DNA of 64,000 nt from Pseudomonadota bacterium (GCA_021816775.1 JAKAXA010000003.1:1-64000); one strand, 5' to 3'. Shown: positions 34,510-43,308, counted from the stretch's first letter. The notes: a model not told the origin generated them from the sequence alone. Numbers and translations: made by a program.

Positions 34510-35456
34510 GTGCGCTCGACTGGATCACCCAGGTGCTCGAGATGGTGGTGGCGCTCGCGGCGGCACCCGCCCTGCTCGGCTGGGTGAACCAGTGCCGCGC
34601 GTGGCTGCAGAACCGGCGCGCCCCGAGCCTGTGGCTGCCCTACCGCAGTCTGCACAAGCTCTTCCACAAGGAGGCGGTGATCGCCGAGAACGCCTCGCCG
34701 CTGTTTCGCATCGCCCCCTATGTCGTATTCGGCGCGATGGTGCTCGCCGCGGGCATCATTCCGTCGATGGGCACGCGGCTGCCGTTGGTCGTCTCGGCCG
34801 ACGCCATTGCCCTGGTGGGGCTGCTCGCAGCCGCGCGCATGTTCATGACTCTGGCGGCGATGGATGTCGGCACCGCGTTCGGCACTCTGGGCGCGCGCCG
34901 CGAGATGATGGTCGGCTTCCTCGCCGAGCCGGCACTGCTGATGGTCATCTTCGTCGCCTCCCTGGTTTCCTCGAGCACCGCGCTTCCGGCCATCACCGAG
35001 CACCTCGCCTCGGGGCATCTCGGGCTCTCTCCCGGGCTTGCCTTCAGCGCCGTGGCCTTCATCCTGGTGCTGCTGGCGGAGAACGCGCGCATCCCTGTCG
35101 ACAATCCCGCCACGCATCTGGAGCTGACCATGATCCACGAGGCCATGGTGCTCGAGTACTCGGCGCGTCACCTGGCACTGATGGAGTGGGGCGCGCAGCT
35201 GAAGCTGTTCAATTACGTCTGCATCGGCTTCGCGCTGTTCCTGCCCTGGGGTGTGGCAACCGGGCACATCGGCCCCGTGGGATTGCTCGTGGCCATCCCG
35301 GCGCTCGCGGTGAAGCTCGCCGCCGCCGGCGCGGGACTGGCGCTGATCGAGACGGTGTCGGCCAAGATGCGGGTCATGCGCATTCCGGAGTTCCTCGGCA
35401 CGGCGTTCCTGTTTGCCGTGCTCGGCCTTCTGGTGCACGTGTTGCTTGGAGCATGA
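34506..35456 (+). CDS. hyfC: Hydrogenase-4 subunit C-like (NuoH-type) membrane protein
   Basis: Homologue of HyfC/HycD and NuoH (316 aa), the membrane subunit that contacts the hydrophilic module. The acidic loop NARIPVDNPATHLELTMIHE followed by EYSARHLALMEWG corresponds to the glutamate-rich quinone-side loop of NuoH. About eight helices. It overlaps hyfB and hyfE by 4 bp each, showing tight translational coupling. Confidence 0.93.
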   Translation: MSALDWITQVLEMVVALAAAPALLGWVNQCRAWLQNRRAPSLWLPYRSLHKLFHKEAVIAENASPLFRIAPYVVFGAMVLAAGIIPSMGTRLPLVVSADAIALVGLLAAARMFMTLAAMDVGTAFGTLGARREMMVGFLAEPALLMVIFVASLVSSSTALPAITEHLASGHLGLSPGLAFSAVAFILVLLAENARIPVDNPATHLELTMIHEAMVLEYSARHLALMEWGAQLKLFNYVCIGFALFLPWGVATGHIGPVGLLVAIPALAVKLAAAGAGLALIETVSAKMRVMRIPEFLGTAFLFAVLGLLVHVLLGA

Positions 35457-36130
35457 GCGCGATGACACCCCTTCCTTTGTATCACCAGCTGCTCGATGCC
35501 TGCGCGGCGCTGCTGCTGCTGCTGTCCTTCGCCATGTTGTCGCAGCGGCGCGTCGTGACGCTCGTCAATCTCTACGCCGTGCAGGGCGCGGTGCTGGCCG
35601 CGGCGACTCTGCTGCTCGCGTGGCGCACGGGCGAGGGGCATCTGTATCTCTCGGCCGCCCTCACGCTCGCGCTCAAAGTGGCATTCCTGCCGTGGCTGTT
35701 GCACCGGCTGATCCGCAGGCTCGAGGTGTATTGGGACACCGAGCCGCTGCTCAACGTCTCCGGGACCATGATCGTCGGCCTGGTGATCGTGGTGTTCGCC
35801 TTCGCGCTGGCGCAGCCGATCACCCGGCTCACGAGCACCGCGACCCGCAGCGCCATCGGAATCGCGGTGAGCGTCGTGCTGCTCGCCTTCCTGATGATGA
35901 TCACGCGCCGCAAGGCGATGTCGCAGGTCGTGGGGTTCCTGTCGATGGAGAACGGCGTGTTCTTCGGCGCCATGAGCGCGAGCTACGGCATGCCGATGGT
36001 GGTCGAGCTCGGCGTCGCCCTCGATGTACTGGTGGCCGTGCTGGTGATGGGGGTGTTCTTCTTCCAGATCCGCGAGCGCTTCGAGAGTCTCGACCTGCAT
36101 CACCTCGAGTCGCTGAAGGAGCGCGAATAG
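35453..36130 (+). CDS. hyfE: Hydrogenase-4 subunit E-like membrane protein
   Basis: HyfE family (225 aa), a small membrane subunit of Hyf/Ehr complexes whose C-terminal part resembles NuoK. At least six helices are visible (from LLDACAALLLLLSFAML to VAVLVMGVFFFQI), with the conserved lysine stretch ALKVAFLPWLL and FLSMENGVFF near the end. The start is ATG 35453, overlapping the hyfC stop by 4 bp; the frame is open further upstream but only antisense or out-of-frame to hyfB and hyfC. Confidence 0.9.
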   Translation: MSAMTPLPLYHQLLDACAALLLLLSFAMLSQRRVVTLVNLYAVQGAVLAAATLLLAWRTGEGHLYLSAALTLALKVAFLPWLLHRLIRRLEVYWDTEPLLNVSGTMIVGLVIVVFAFALAQPITRLTSTATRSAIGIAVSVVLLAFLMMITRRKAMSQVVGFLSMENGVFFGAMSASYGMPMVVELGVALDVLVAVLVMGVFFFQIRERFESLDLHHLESLKERE

Positions 36131-36131
36131 G

Positions 36132-37589
36132 ATGGAACTGCTGCTGCTTCTGACGCTGCCCATCGCGGGCGCCGCCGTGCTCGGGGTCATCGGCGCCGAC
36201 CGCCGTGCGCCCGAGGTCAACGCGCTGTTCAGCCTCGGAACCTTCCTCTGCGCCTGCGCGCTCGTGGTGCGGGTCATCCGTCACGGCAATCTGCTGCTCG
36301 GGGATGAGCAGTTCTTCATCGATCCCTTCAATGTCTTTCTGGTGGCGCTGACGGCGTTCGTGGGGCTGACCACGGCGCTGTTCTCGCGTCCCTACATGCG
36401 CGTGGAGCTCGAGCACGGCCGCCTGAGCGCAGGCAGGCTGCGGCTCTACCACAGCATGTATCAGCTGTTCATGTTCACCATGCTGCTGGCGCTGACGACC
36501 AACAACATGGGGCTGATGTGGGTGGCGATGGAAGGCGCCACGCTCTCGACGGTCCTGCTGGTGACCCTGTACCGCACCCCGGGGAGCCTCGAGGCGGGCT
36601 GGAAATACTTCATCCTGTGCGGCGTCGGCATCGCGCAGGCGCTGTTTGGGACCATCCTGCTGTACGTCGCGGCCGGAAAGGTGCTCGGCGCGCAGGGCAT
36701 GACAGCACTGCTGTGGACGCATCTCGATGCGGTCAAAACTCAGCTCGAGCCGACGGTGCTGGCGCTGGCGTTCGTATTCCTGCTGATTGGCTACGGCACC
36801 AAGGTGGGTCTCGTGCCGCTGCACAGCTGGCTGCCGGATGCGCACGCCGAGGGTCCGACGCCGATCTCTGCCGTGCTCTCGGGTCTGCTGCTCAACGTCG
36901 CCCTCTACGCGGTGGTGCGCAGCAAGGTGCTGGTGGAGGGGTCGCTGCACTCCGAGCTCCCATCGATGATGCTCATGGGCTTCGGGCTGCTGTCGGTGGT
37001 GCTCGCCTCGCTCCTGCTTTGGCGCCAGCGCGATATCAAGCGGCTGTTCGCCTATTCCTCCATCGAGCACATGGGCATCGCGACCTTCGCCTTCGGCATG
37101 GGAGGTCCGATCGCCAACTTCGCGGCGCTGCTGCACATGACAGTGCATTCGCTGACGAAATCCTCGATCTTCTTCACCGCCGGCCACGCCGCGCAGAAGG
37201 CCGGCACGCAGCAGATGGAGCGCATCCGCGGCCTCATCACGCTCTCGCCCACGGTGGGGTGGGGGCTGATGCTCGGCTCGCTCGCCATCCTCGGTGTGCC
37301 GCCCTTTGGGGTGTTCACCAGTGAGTTTCTGATCCTGACGACGGCCATGCGCACTCAGCCCTGGGCGACGCCGATTCTGCTGGCGGCGCTCGCCGTGGCT
37401 TTCGCGGCCATCTTCTCCAAGGTGCAGCCCATGGTGTTCGGCGAGACCACCGGGCGGCGCCTGCCGCACCCGCCGGCTCTGCTGCCGGTGTTCGCGCACC
37501 TCGCCATCGTGCTGCTGCTGGGTCTGTACATTCCGCCGTATCTCGCCGACTGGTACCGCGCGGCCGCGCACCTGATCGGGGGGCCATAG
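36132..37589 (+). CDS. hyfF: Hydrogenase-4 subunit F-like (NuoN/M-type) membrane protein
   Basis: Second antiporter-like subunit of the complex (485 aa). Conserved charged residues of this family are present in VAMEGATLSTVLLV, YGTKVGLVPLHSWLPDAH and HSLTKSSIFFTAGHAAQK. It starts 1 bp after hyfE. With HyfB this gives two large ion-pumping subunits, as in Hyf and Ehr complexes rather than the single one in formate hydrogenlyase-1. Confidence 0.93.
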   Translation: MELLLLLTLPIAGAAVLGVIGADRRAPEVNALFSLGTFLCACALVVRVIRHGNLLLGDEQFFIDPFNVFLVALTAFVGLTTALFSRPYMRVELEHGRLSAGRLRLYHSMYQLFMFTMLLALTTNNMGLMWVAMEGATLSTVLLVTLYRTPGSLEAGWKYFILCGVGIAQALFGTILLYVAAGKVLGAQGMTALLWTHLDAVKTQLEPTVLALAFVFLLIGYGTKVGLVPLHSWLPDAHAEGPTPISAVLSGLLLNVALYAVVRSKVLVEGSLHSELPSMMLMGFGLLSVVLASLLLWRQRDIKRLFAYSSIEHMGIATFAFGMGGPIANFAALLHMTVHSLTKSSIFFTAGHAAQKAGTQQMERIRGLITLSPTVGWGLMLGSLAILGVPPFGVFTSEFLILTTAMRTQPWATPILLAALAVAFAAIFSKVQPMVFGETTGRRLPHPPALLPVFAHLAIVLLLGLYIPPYLADWYRAAAHLIGGP

Positions 37590-37626
37590 CGATGGACGGC
37601 GTGATGCGCTGCATGAGGAGCCGCCC

Positions 37627-39102
37627 ATGCCGCTGAGGCGTTGGTGGGAGCACGCGCAGAAGATTGCGGGCGCATCGAGCGTGCGTGGCCTCGGTGTCGG
37701 CGCCGAGCATTGGCTGCAGGTGGCAAGCGATGTCGCCGACGCGGGCGGCTTGCTGCACACGCTGTGGGTCAACCGCGAGCCGGCGGGCGATGCGGCGGTC
37801 TACGGCGCGTATCTCACCGAGTTGGGCGTGCTGGTCGCGGAGCTCGCGCTGCCCGCCGGCGGCGAATCCGTCTACTACCCGGGCCTCGAGGACATCTTTC
37901 CTGCCGCATCCCGCCTGCAGCGAGCCGCCTTCGACCTCTCCGGCGTGCGCTCCGGCGACCCGGACCGCAGGCCCTGGCTGAATCACGACAGGCCGTATGA
38001 ATTTGTGCGGGTGGACGGGGAGGGTGTCCATGAGATCGGCGTCGGACCGGTCCATGCCGGCACCATCGAGCCGGGGCACTTCCGCTTCTCGGTGGTCGGG
38101 GAGAAGGTGCTGAGGCTGGAGGAGCACCTGGGATACGTCCACAAGGGCCTCGAGCAGCGCTTCACACAGCTGCCCATTCTGCAGGGTCATCGGCTGGCCT
38201 CGCGTGTGTCGGGTGACTCCGCGATCGCGTTTTCATGGGCCTACTGCCAGGCTCTGGAGGGCATGAGCGGCCGTGCACTGCCGCCGCGGGCAGCCTGGCT
38301 TCGCGCGGTGTGCCTCGAGCTCGAGCGACTCGCCAATCATCTCGGCGACCTTGGCGCGCTCGGGAACGATGCAGGGTTTGCGTTCGGACTCGCGCAGTTC
38401 TCCCGCCTCAAGGAGGATCTGCTGCGGGCGGTGTCGGCCGCGTTCGGCCGGCGCTATCTGTTCGACATCGTCGTGCCGGGCGGGGTGGCAGTGGATGTGT
38501 CGAGTCAGGCGGCTCGTGCCTTGGCCGAGGTGGTGCGCACCGTCTGCGCCGAGATCATCGAATTGCGCGGCATCTACGACGAGCACGAGGGCGTGCGCGA
38601 TCGCTTCACGGGCGCCGGGTGCCTGGCGCCAGAGCTTGCCGCGCGGCTCGGCGTGCTCGGGCTCGCGGGGCGCGCCAGCGGGCAGGCGCGGGATGCGCGC
38701 GTCGACCTGCCGTGCGCGCCGTACACGGAGCTGGCGGTTGCGAAGATCGTGCAACAGGGCGGGGACGTCGCGGCACGGGTGGCGGTTCGTTTCGAGGAGG
38801 CACAGGAGTCCGGCAGGCTGTTGAGGCGGCTGCTGGCGGCACTGCCCGAGGGCGAGCATGCGGTAACGGTCGATGCGCCGGCCGCCGATGCCTTCGGCGT
38901 CGGTCTGATCGAGGGGTGGCGCGGGCCGGTGCTTGTGGCGCTGCAGGCGGGGCCGGCGGGCTCGATCCGTCGCTGTCACCCGCACGATCCCTCATGGCAG
39001 AACTGGCCGGCGCTCGAGTACGCCATCCTGGGCAACATCGTGCCCGACTTTCCGCTGATCAACAAATCGTTCAACCTCTCCTATAGCGGCGTAGATCTGT
39101 AG
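37627..39102 (+). CDS. hyfG: Hydrogenase-4 large-subunit homologue lacking the Ni ligands
   Basis: Homologue of HyfG/HycE, fusing an N-terminal NuoC-like domain (about 1-120) to a NuoD/NiFe-large-subunit domain (491 aa). The four cysteines that bind Ni-Fe in hydrogenases are all replaced: the first motif (RxCGxC) is RVSGDS at 193-198, and the C-terminal DPCxxC is NLSYSG at 483-488. It therefore cannot be a hydrogenase and belongs with the Ehr (energy-converting hydrogenase-related) proteins. GAGGAG lies 6 bases before ATG 37627. No Hyp maturation genes or endopeptidase are nearby, in keeping with loss of the metal site. Confidence 0.92.
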   Translation: MPLRRWWEHAQKIAGASSVRGLGVGAEHWLQVASDVADAGGLLHTLWVNREPAGDAAVYGAYLTELGVLVAELALPAGGESVYYPGLEDIFPAASRLQRAAFDLSGVRSGDPDRRPWLNHDRPYEFVRVDGEGVHEIGVGPVHAGTIEPGHFRFSVVGEKVLRLEEHLGYVHKGLEQRFTQLPILQGHRLASRVSGDSAIAFSWAYCQALEGMSGRALPPRAAWLRAVCLELERLANHLGDLGALGNDAGFAFGLAQFSRLKEDLLRAVSAAFGRRYLFDIVVPGGVAVDVSSQAARALAEVVRTVCAEIIELRGIYDEHEGVRDRFTGAGCLAPELAARLGVLGLAGRASGQARDARVDLPCAPYTELAVAKIVQQGGDVAARVAVRFEEAQESGRLLRRLLAALPEGEHAVTVDAPAADAFGVGLIEGWRGPVLVALQAGPAGSIRRCHPHDPSWQNWPALEYAILGNIVPDFPLINKSFNLSYSGVDL

Positions 39103-39105
39103 ATC

Positions 39106-39615
39106 ATGCTCAAGACGCTGCGCAAGATCGCCTCCATCGGCCTCGTCTCGGAGCTGCCGCCAGGGCCCGACGAGCTGCTGCGGGTGCGCCGCGCGCTTGA
39201 CGATCGAATTGCCGCGGTGCTCGGCAGGGCATTGTGCATCCGTCACGTGGATGCGGGGTCCTGCAACGGCTGCGAGCTCGAGATCCAGTCGCTCAGCAAC
39301 CCGTATTACAACCTGGAGGGCTGCAACATTCGCTTCGTGGCAAGCCCCCGCCATGCGGACCTGTTGCTGGTCACCGGGCCGGTGGTGAAGAACATGGAAG
39401 CGGCGCTGAAGCGCGTCTACGCGGCCGCACCGGATCCCAAACTGGTCGTGGCGCTCGGGGATTGCGGCTGCACGGGCGGCATTCTCGGCGAATGCCCCGC
39501 CTCGCTCGGCCGGGTCTCGAACGTCATCCCGGTGGACGTGGCGGTGCCGGGCTGCCCGCCGAGCCCGGTGCGCATCCTGCAGGGGATCGTGACGGCCATA
39601 TCGCCACCGGTGTGA
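39106..39615 (+). CDS. hyfI: Hydrogenase-4 subunit I-like (NuoB-type) iron-sulfur protein
   Basis: Small subunit homologous to HyfI/HycG and complex I NuoB (169 aa). The proximal [4Fe-4S] (N2-like) cluster ligands are intact: C53 and C56 in GSCNGCELE, C120 in GDCGCTGG and C150 in PGCPPSP. It follows hyfG by 3 bp and is the last gene of the operon. So the electron-transfer site is kept while the neighbouring Ni-Fe site is lost. No HyfA/HycB-type ferredoxin subunit is present in the window. Confidence 0.93.
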   Translation: MLKTLRKIASIGLVSELPPGPDELLRVRRALDDRIAAVLGRALCIRHVDAGSCNGCELEIQSLSNPYYNLEGCNIRFVASPRHADLLLVTGPVVKNMEAALKRVYAAAPDPKLVVALGDCGCTGGILGECPASLGRVSNVIPVDVAVPGCPPSPVRILQGIVTAISPPV

Positions 39616-39891
39616 ATTTCCAATTCCCGTCTGCTGCTCGGGCGCGCCTCGTTGATGCGGCAATCGGTGCGGATGACGGGTCTGCGGATTGAGCCCGAGG
39701 TACGTGAGGCGAGGCCCCCTGAGGCTAATGTGTTGACGGGGGAGTGAAATCGGTCGAGGATCGCGCTAGGCCGGCACGCCACCCGTGCCGCTCTCCCGCC
39801 ATCGCGCCGTGTCACTGAAAGAGCACCTATTGCTTCGCGCACCCTCGCCCTCGCATAGTGGCCGCCTTCAAGCCAATCCGAGAATTTCCTC

Positions 39892-40377
39892 GTGAGCCTC
39901 CAATCCGTCCGTGACTTTCTGTCCGCGCACGCACCTGATCTGCAGATCGTGCAAAAGCCCACAAGCACCGCGACTGTCGCCGAAGCGGCCCGTGCGCACG
40001 GTGTTGAGCCGGCGCAGATCGCCAAGACACTTTCGCTGCGCTTGAACGAGGAGGTAATCCTGATGGTGATGAGTGGGGATGCGAAAATCCATAACCAGAA
40101 GTTCAAGGCGCGCTTCAACGCCAAGGCCAAGCTGCTCTGCACCGAGGAAGTGGTGGAACTTACCGGTCACCCGGTGGGCGGCGTTTGTCCTTTTGGACTG
40201 CCCAGTCCGCTGAGGGTCTATGCGGACCAGACATTGAGGAAGTTTGACGCCGTCATTCTTGCTGCAGGCGCAACCAATGCCACCGTGCGGATTGCGCCCG
40301 ATCGGATTGTGCAGCTGGTCCATGCCGAGTGGATTGACGTTGCGCAAACCCCCCAAGGTAATGGCAATGGCGCTTAG
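39892..40377 (+). CDS. YbaK/ProX-family aminoacyl-tRNA deacylase-like protein
   Basis: Member of the YbaK/EbsC superfamily (161 aa), which hydrolyses mischarged aminoacyl-tRNAs (for example Cys-tRNAPro). The fold is recognisable from AEAARAHGVEPAQIAKTLSL, the MSGDAKIHNQKFKARF stretch and the GGVCPFGL loop typical of the active-site region. The start is GTG 39892. It stands alone after a 276-bp gap downstream of the Ehr-type operon and opens a looser region with pseudogene debris. Confidence 0.85.
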   Translation: MSLQSVRDFLSAHAPDLQIVQKPTSTATVAEAARAHGVEPAQIAKTLSLRLNEEVILMVMSGDAKIHNQKFKARFNAKAKLLCTEEVVELTGHPVGGVCPFGLPSPLRVYADQTLRKFDAVILAAGATNATVRIAPDRIVQLVHAEWIDVAQTPQGNGNGA

Positions 40378-40643
40378 CGCGCTGCGGCGCGGATCGTCGT
40401 GCCTGGCCGCAGCGCTATCGCAGTGCCGACGGTTTGAGCGCGCCAGTGGCCGCCTTGCGGGAAGTTCGGGGAACGCCGCGAACGGCCGGAGGTGGCCACA
40501 GGTTTGCAGTCAGGAGCCGGCGGATTCGTGCCGATCCGTAGCGGGACTCGGCGTTTCTCGATAGCTGCGATGCATCATTTTGTCGGTGGCGACTTTCGCC
40601 ACAGTGTTCATTGTCACAGGCCTGCAATTGGGACTCCAGACGT

Positions 40644-41765
40644 ATGCGGTCAAGCCGCTCGGCGGTGCTCATCAGCGGTGCATCGGCGAAAACACCCGGC
40701 TTCGGGAGCGATCATCCCCTGGCGATTCCGCGCGTGGCGACGGTGCTCGCGCTGTGCAAAGAGCTGGGTTGGCTCGATGCCGGTCAGCTGCGCGAGAGTC
40801 CTGAGGCCTCCGAGGCCGAGTTGGGCCAATTCCACGACGCCGAATACCTCTCGGCACTGCGCGAGGCTGAGGCGGCAGGTGTCGCCACCGTGGCGGTACG
40901 TGAGCGGTTCAGGATAGGAACGCGTGAGAATCCGCTGTTTCCCGGCCTTTTTTCCAGGGCAGCGGCGACGGTGGGTGGCTCCTTGCTCGCGGCAGAGCTT
41001 GCGCTGGAAGGATACATCGTGTTTCACCCGAGCGGCGGCACGCACCACGGGCGACCGGACCGAGCCAGTGGGTTCTGCTACTTCAATGATCCGGTATTTG
41101 CACTGCGCCGCCTCGCGGACCACGGTTTGACGCGAATCCTGTACGTTGATCTCGACGCTCATCACGGTGACGGCGTCCAGGATGCCGTGTGTGACGATCC
41201 GCGCATTCATACTCTCTCGATTCATGAGGCGGGTCGCTGGCCGTTCACCGGCGGTACGGATGAGCGGGGTCGCGGTCGGTCGGTGAATTTTCCGGTACCC
41301 AAGGGGTTTCACGACGCGGAGTTGCGATTTCTGATGCAGGCAGCGGTCCTGCCTTACGCGCGCCAAGTGCAGCCGCAGGCGGTAGTCATTACCTGCGGAG
41401 CGGACGGACTGGCGGGCGACCCGTTGTGCGGGATGGAACTGAGCAACGGCGTGTTGTGGAGTGCGGTTGAGGAGTTGATCGAGCTCGCGCCGGCCGCCGT
41501 CGTGCTCGGAGGAGGAGGGTACAACCCGTGGACGGTGGCTCGGTGCTGGACCGGTCTGTGGGGAACGCTGAGCGGCAGGCGCATTCCCGAGGAATTGCCA
41601 CCCGCGGCCCGGCGTATTTTGGCGGGGCTGTCGTGCGATCTGATCGATGATGACGAGGTCGACCCCCTGTGGCTGCGGACCCTCGCAGACCCGTCGCAGG
41701 ACCGCCCGATCCGGCGGGCGGTCGCCGATCTTGCGCAGCAGGTGCGGCTGCAGGCTGCCCTGTGA
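40644..41765 (+). CDS. Histone-deacetylase/AcuC-family amidohydrolase
   Basis: Zinc-dependent deacetylase of the HDAC/AcuC/AphA superfamily (373 aa). The general-base histidine pair is H134-H135 (GGTHHGRPDRASGFCYFND), the metal ligands lie in YVDLDAHHGDGVQD and the CGADGLAGDPL segment, and GGGGYN closes the site. Relatives deacetylate acetyl-CoA synthetase, acetylpolyamines or other small amides; given the polyamine genes downstream, an acetylpolyamine amidohydrolase role is possible but unproven. The start is ATG 40644; a TTG-type start 33 bp upstream is unlikely. Confidence 0.85.
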   Translation: MRSSRSAVLISGASAKTPGFGSDHPLAIPRVATVLALCKELGWLDAGQLRESPEASEAELGQFHDAEYLSALREAEAAGVATVAVRERFRIGTRENPLFPGLFSRAAATVGGSLLAAELALEGYIVFHPSGGTHHGRPDRASGFCYFNDPVFALRRLADHGLTRILYVDLDAHHGDGVQDAVCDDPRIHTLSIHEAGRWPFTGGTDERGRGRSVNFPVPKGFHDAELRFLMQAAVLPYARQVQPQAVVITCGADGLAGDPLCGMELSNGVLWSAVEELIELAPAAVVLGGGGYNPWTVARCWTGLWGTLSGRRIPEELPPAARRILAGLSCDLIDDDEVDPLWLRTLADPSQDRPIRRAVADLAQQVRLQAAL

Positions 41766-41949
41766 ACGCCGTGTGTGGGCTGTAATCACCGTTGCGGCAA
41801 TCGGTGCACTCAGGGGCTCTCCCTGGCACGAGGCTGCCTGGGTCGGCTCGAGGAGCAAATACGCATCAGCGGCGCACTTGCCGGCCTGTGCTGGCAATCC
41901 GGCCCAGGGGGCATCGCATCGTGGTTGCTGCGGGGTTCGGCGGCAAGGG

Positions 41950-42474
41950 AGGTCAGGAAGTTGCGCGACGTCACCGTGGCCGGGTAGCGATACTGCTCCC
42001 ATCGCAGCTCCTGCGCCCGCCTTGAAGTATGCGGGGTGGGTGACAATGATCGCGCGCTGCAGCGTCCCCGCTCAGTCTGATCAGGCCCATGTTCGCCGCG
42101 AGCAAGCGAATCAGGTCACGAGCAGTCGATTTGATGTCGTGCGCTTCGGCGGCCAGCACGCCGGGCGCCAGGCGGCTGCTCAGCGCCGCATGGGACGCGA
42201 GCGTCACCGTGAACGTCTTGCTCACGGATCCGATTGCAAACAGCGTATCCGGCGTCACCGGGCGACGGGATTGCAATGATGCCTCGCCGTAATTGAAGAC
42301 CCGCGTGCGCCCGTCAACGATGACGCCGACCGCCAGGCCCGCAATGCCCTTCTGTCGGCATCAGCGGTCGCATTACTGCGTCAGCCACATGCTTGAGCTG
42401 CCCGTGCGAACGATGGAGACAGGGGCTGCCGCCAGAATCATGAGCACCAACAGCTGAATGCTCTTTGAATTCAC
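41950..42474 (-). pseudogene. Degraded class C beta-lactamase (AmpC-like) gene
   Basis: Minus-strand remnant that begins at GTG 42474 behind GAGG. A signal-peptide-like start (IQLLVLMILAAAPVS) is followed, after a frameshift near 42407, by [14 protein letters not shown]. After another shift comes [20 protein letters not shown], then [14 protein letters not shown] and the active-site SxxK motif GSVSKTFT. The reading then jumps to [18 protein letters not shown], implying loss of roughly 190 codons including the YxN motif, and a further fragment LRWEQYRYP lies in a different frame. At least three frameshifts and a large deletion mean no functional enzyme. Confidence 0.82.
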
Positions 42475-43133
42475 CGGCTGCCTCACGGTGTCGTCATCAC
42501 AACAGCATGCCGTCGCGAAGACGCCGCGGTGGCCCATTGTGTGGCGCACGGGCCGTCTTGAGGTCTGATCGCCGCACCGCGCGATGGTGCCTTGTCGTCG
42601 CCACGCTCGGGTGGAGTCGAAAAGAACCCTGACCGGCGGATTCGTTACCTCTCGATCCCTGTGGCGCGACGTCTTCTCCTCAAAGCTGGAGTCGGCGGTC
42701 GGTGCTCATTCATACGGACGCATGAATCCGGACCAACATGCCGCGAGGTCTGTGCGCGACGAGCGGACTGTTCGGGAAAAACCGCCGGCCGGAATTGACC
42801 TGTTCATCCCTCTTGGTCTTGCGTTGCGGCGGGCCGGCGGGCATGTGTATGTCATGTAGGGACGGTCATTACACTGCTCCTCGGCGGGTCGCCGTGCCGG
42901 TGAGAACGGGTGTCAATGCGAGCGCGTTGCGTGCGGAGTTTCGCGAGCTTGCGGTGCCCGGCCAATTTGAGCGGAAGCTCCCCTTGGGCCAAGGCGGACC
43001 GAAGCGCAGGCCGGCGAGCTCATCATGATGGTTCACGCACACGCCGGCCGCACGGCGCGCGCCGGTCTCGTTCCGTGGCTGGCTCCGGCCGTGTCGCGCC
43101 CGGTGGCATGCTTGGGGCGCCGCGTAGTTTCAC
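42475..43133. other. About 660 bp without a recognisable gene
   Basis: Neither strand gives a protein I recognise. The short open frames lack ribosome-binding sites and look like chance. An intact ampC is often flanked by a divergent LysR-type ampR; I looked for one here and did not find even a remnant. Composition is less GC-rich than the surroundings in places. Confidence 0.5.
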
Positions 43134-43162
43134 TTTACAGCGTGCAGTGCTTCCGGTAACTT
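43134..43162 (+). promoter_or_regulatory. Predicted promoter of the asd leader
   Basis: TTTACA (43134-43139), a 17-base spacer and TAACTT (43157-43162) form a sigma-70-like promoter with a good -35 and a moderate -10. Transcription would start near 43169-43171, immediately before the leader-peptide ATG at 43172. Confidence 0.5.
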
Positions 43163-43171
43163 CCCCTCACC

Positions 43172-43243
43172 ATGTTCACGCAAAAGCGCATGATGACCCT
43201 CAAGAAACCCGGCAGCGGGGCTCTGGGGGAACGCGCGCGCTGA
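43172..43243 (+). CDS. asd leader peptide (Thr/Lys/Met-rich attenuator peptide)
   Basis: A 23-codon frame directly upstream of asd. Seven of residues 3-12 are threonine, lysine or methionine (TQKRMMTLKK), exactly the end products of the pathway branching from aspartate semialdehyde. The predicted promoter places the transcript start 1-3 bases before the ATG, so it may be translated leaderless; no ribosome-binding site is seen. The stop (43241-43243) lies just beyond the antiterminator arm, so a ribosome that reaches it would block that arm and let the terminator form. The reading as a regulatory peptide is inference from sequence and RNA folding by eye. Confidence 0.65.
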   Translation: MFTQKRMMTLKKPGSGALGERAR

Positions 43244-43278
43244 AGGCGCCGGAACGTCCCGAGACACCAGAGGCCCCG
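43208..43278 (+). promoter_or_regulatory. Competing hairpins of the asd attenuator (1:2 and antiterminator 2:3)
   Basis: Arm 1 CCCG (43208-43211) can pair with CGGG (43216-43219) around a GCAG loop. Arm 2 GGGGCTCTGG (43217-43226) can instead pair with CCAGAGGCCCC (43267-43277), ten base pairs with one bulged G, plus a flanking C-G pair. Arm 3 is the 5' side of the terminator, so the two structures are mutually exclusive. Ribosome stalling on the Met/Thr/Lys codons (43190-43207) would break 1:2 and favour the antiterminator. Confidence 0.65.
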
Positions 43279-43308
43279 CCGGAGCAACCGTCGGGGCCTT
43301 CGTTTTTT
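43271..43308 (+). terminator. Intrinsic terminator of the asd attenuator
   Basis: AGGCCCCG (43271-43278) pairs perfectly with CGGGGCCT (43292-43299). Inside, after one mismatch, CGG pairs with CCG around AGCAA. A run of six T follows at 43303-43308. The asd ATG is only 27 bases further, so this terminator can only serve to regulate asd. Confidence 0.85.

Noticed and set aside
32512-39615. Annotation as an active [NiFe] hydrogenase or formate hydrogenlyase
   Set aside because: All four Ni-ligating cysteines of the large subunit are replaced, and there is no formate dehydrogenase or Hyp gene in the window.
32512-39615. Annotation as respiratory complex I
   Set aside because: The gene order and the presence of HyfE, with only NuoB-, NuoC/D-, NuoH- and antiporter-like subunits, match Hyf/Ehr; NuoE, F, G, I, A, J are missing here.
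42475-43133. Divergent ampR (LysR) gene expected next to ampC
   Set aside because: No helix-turn-helix or LysR substrate-domain fragment could be recognised in any frame.
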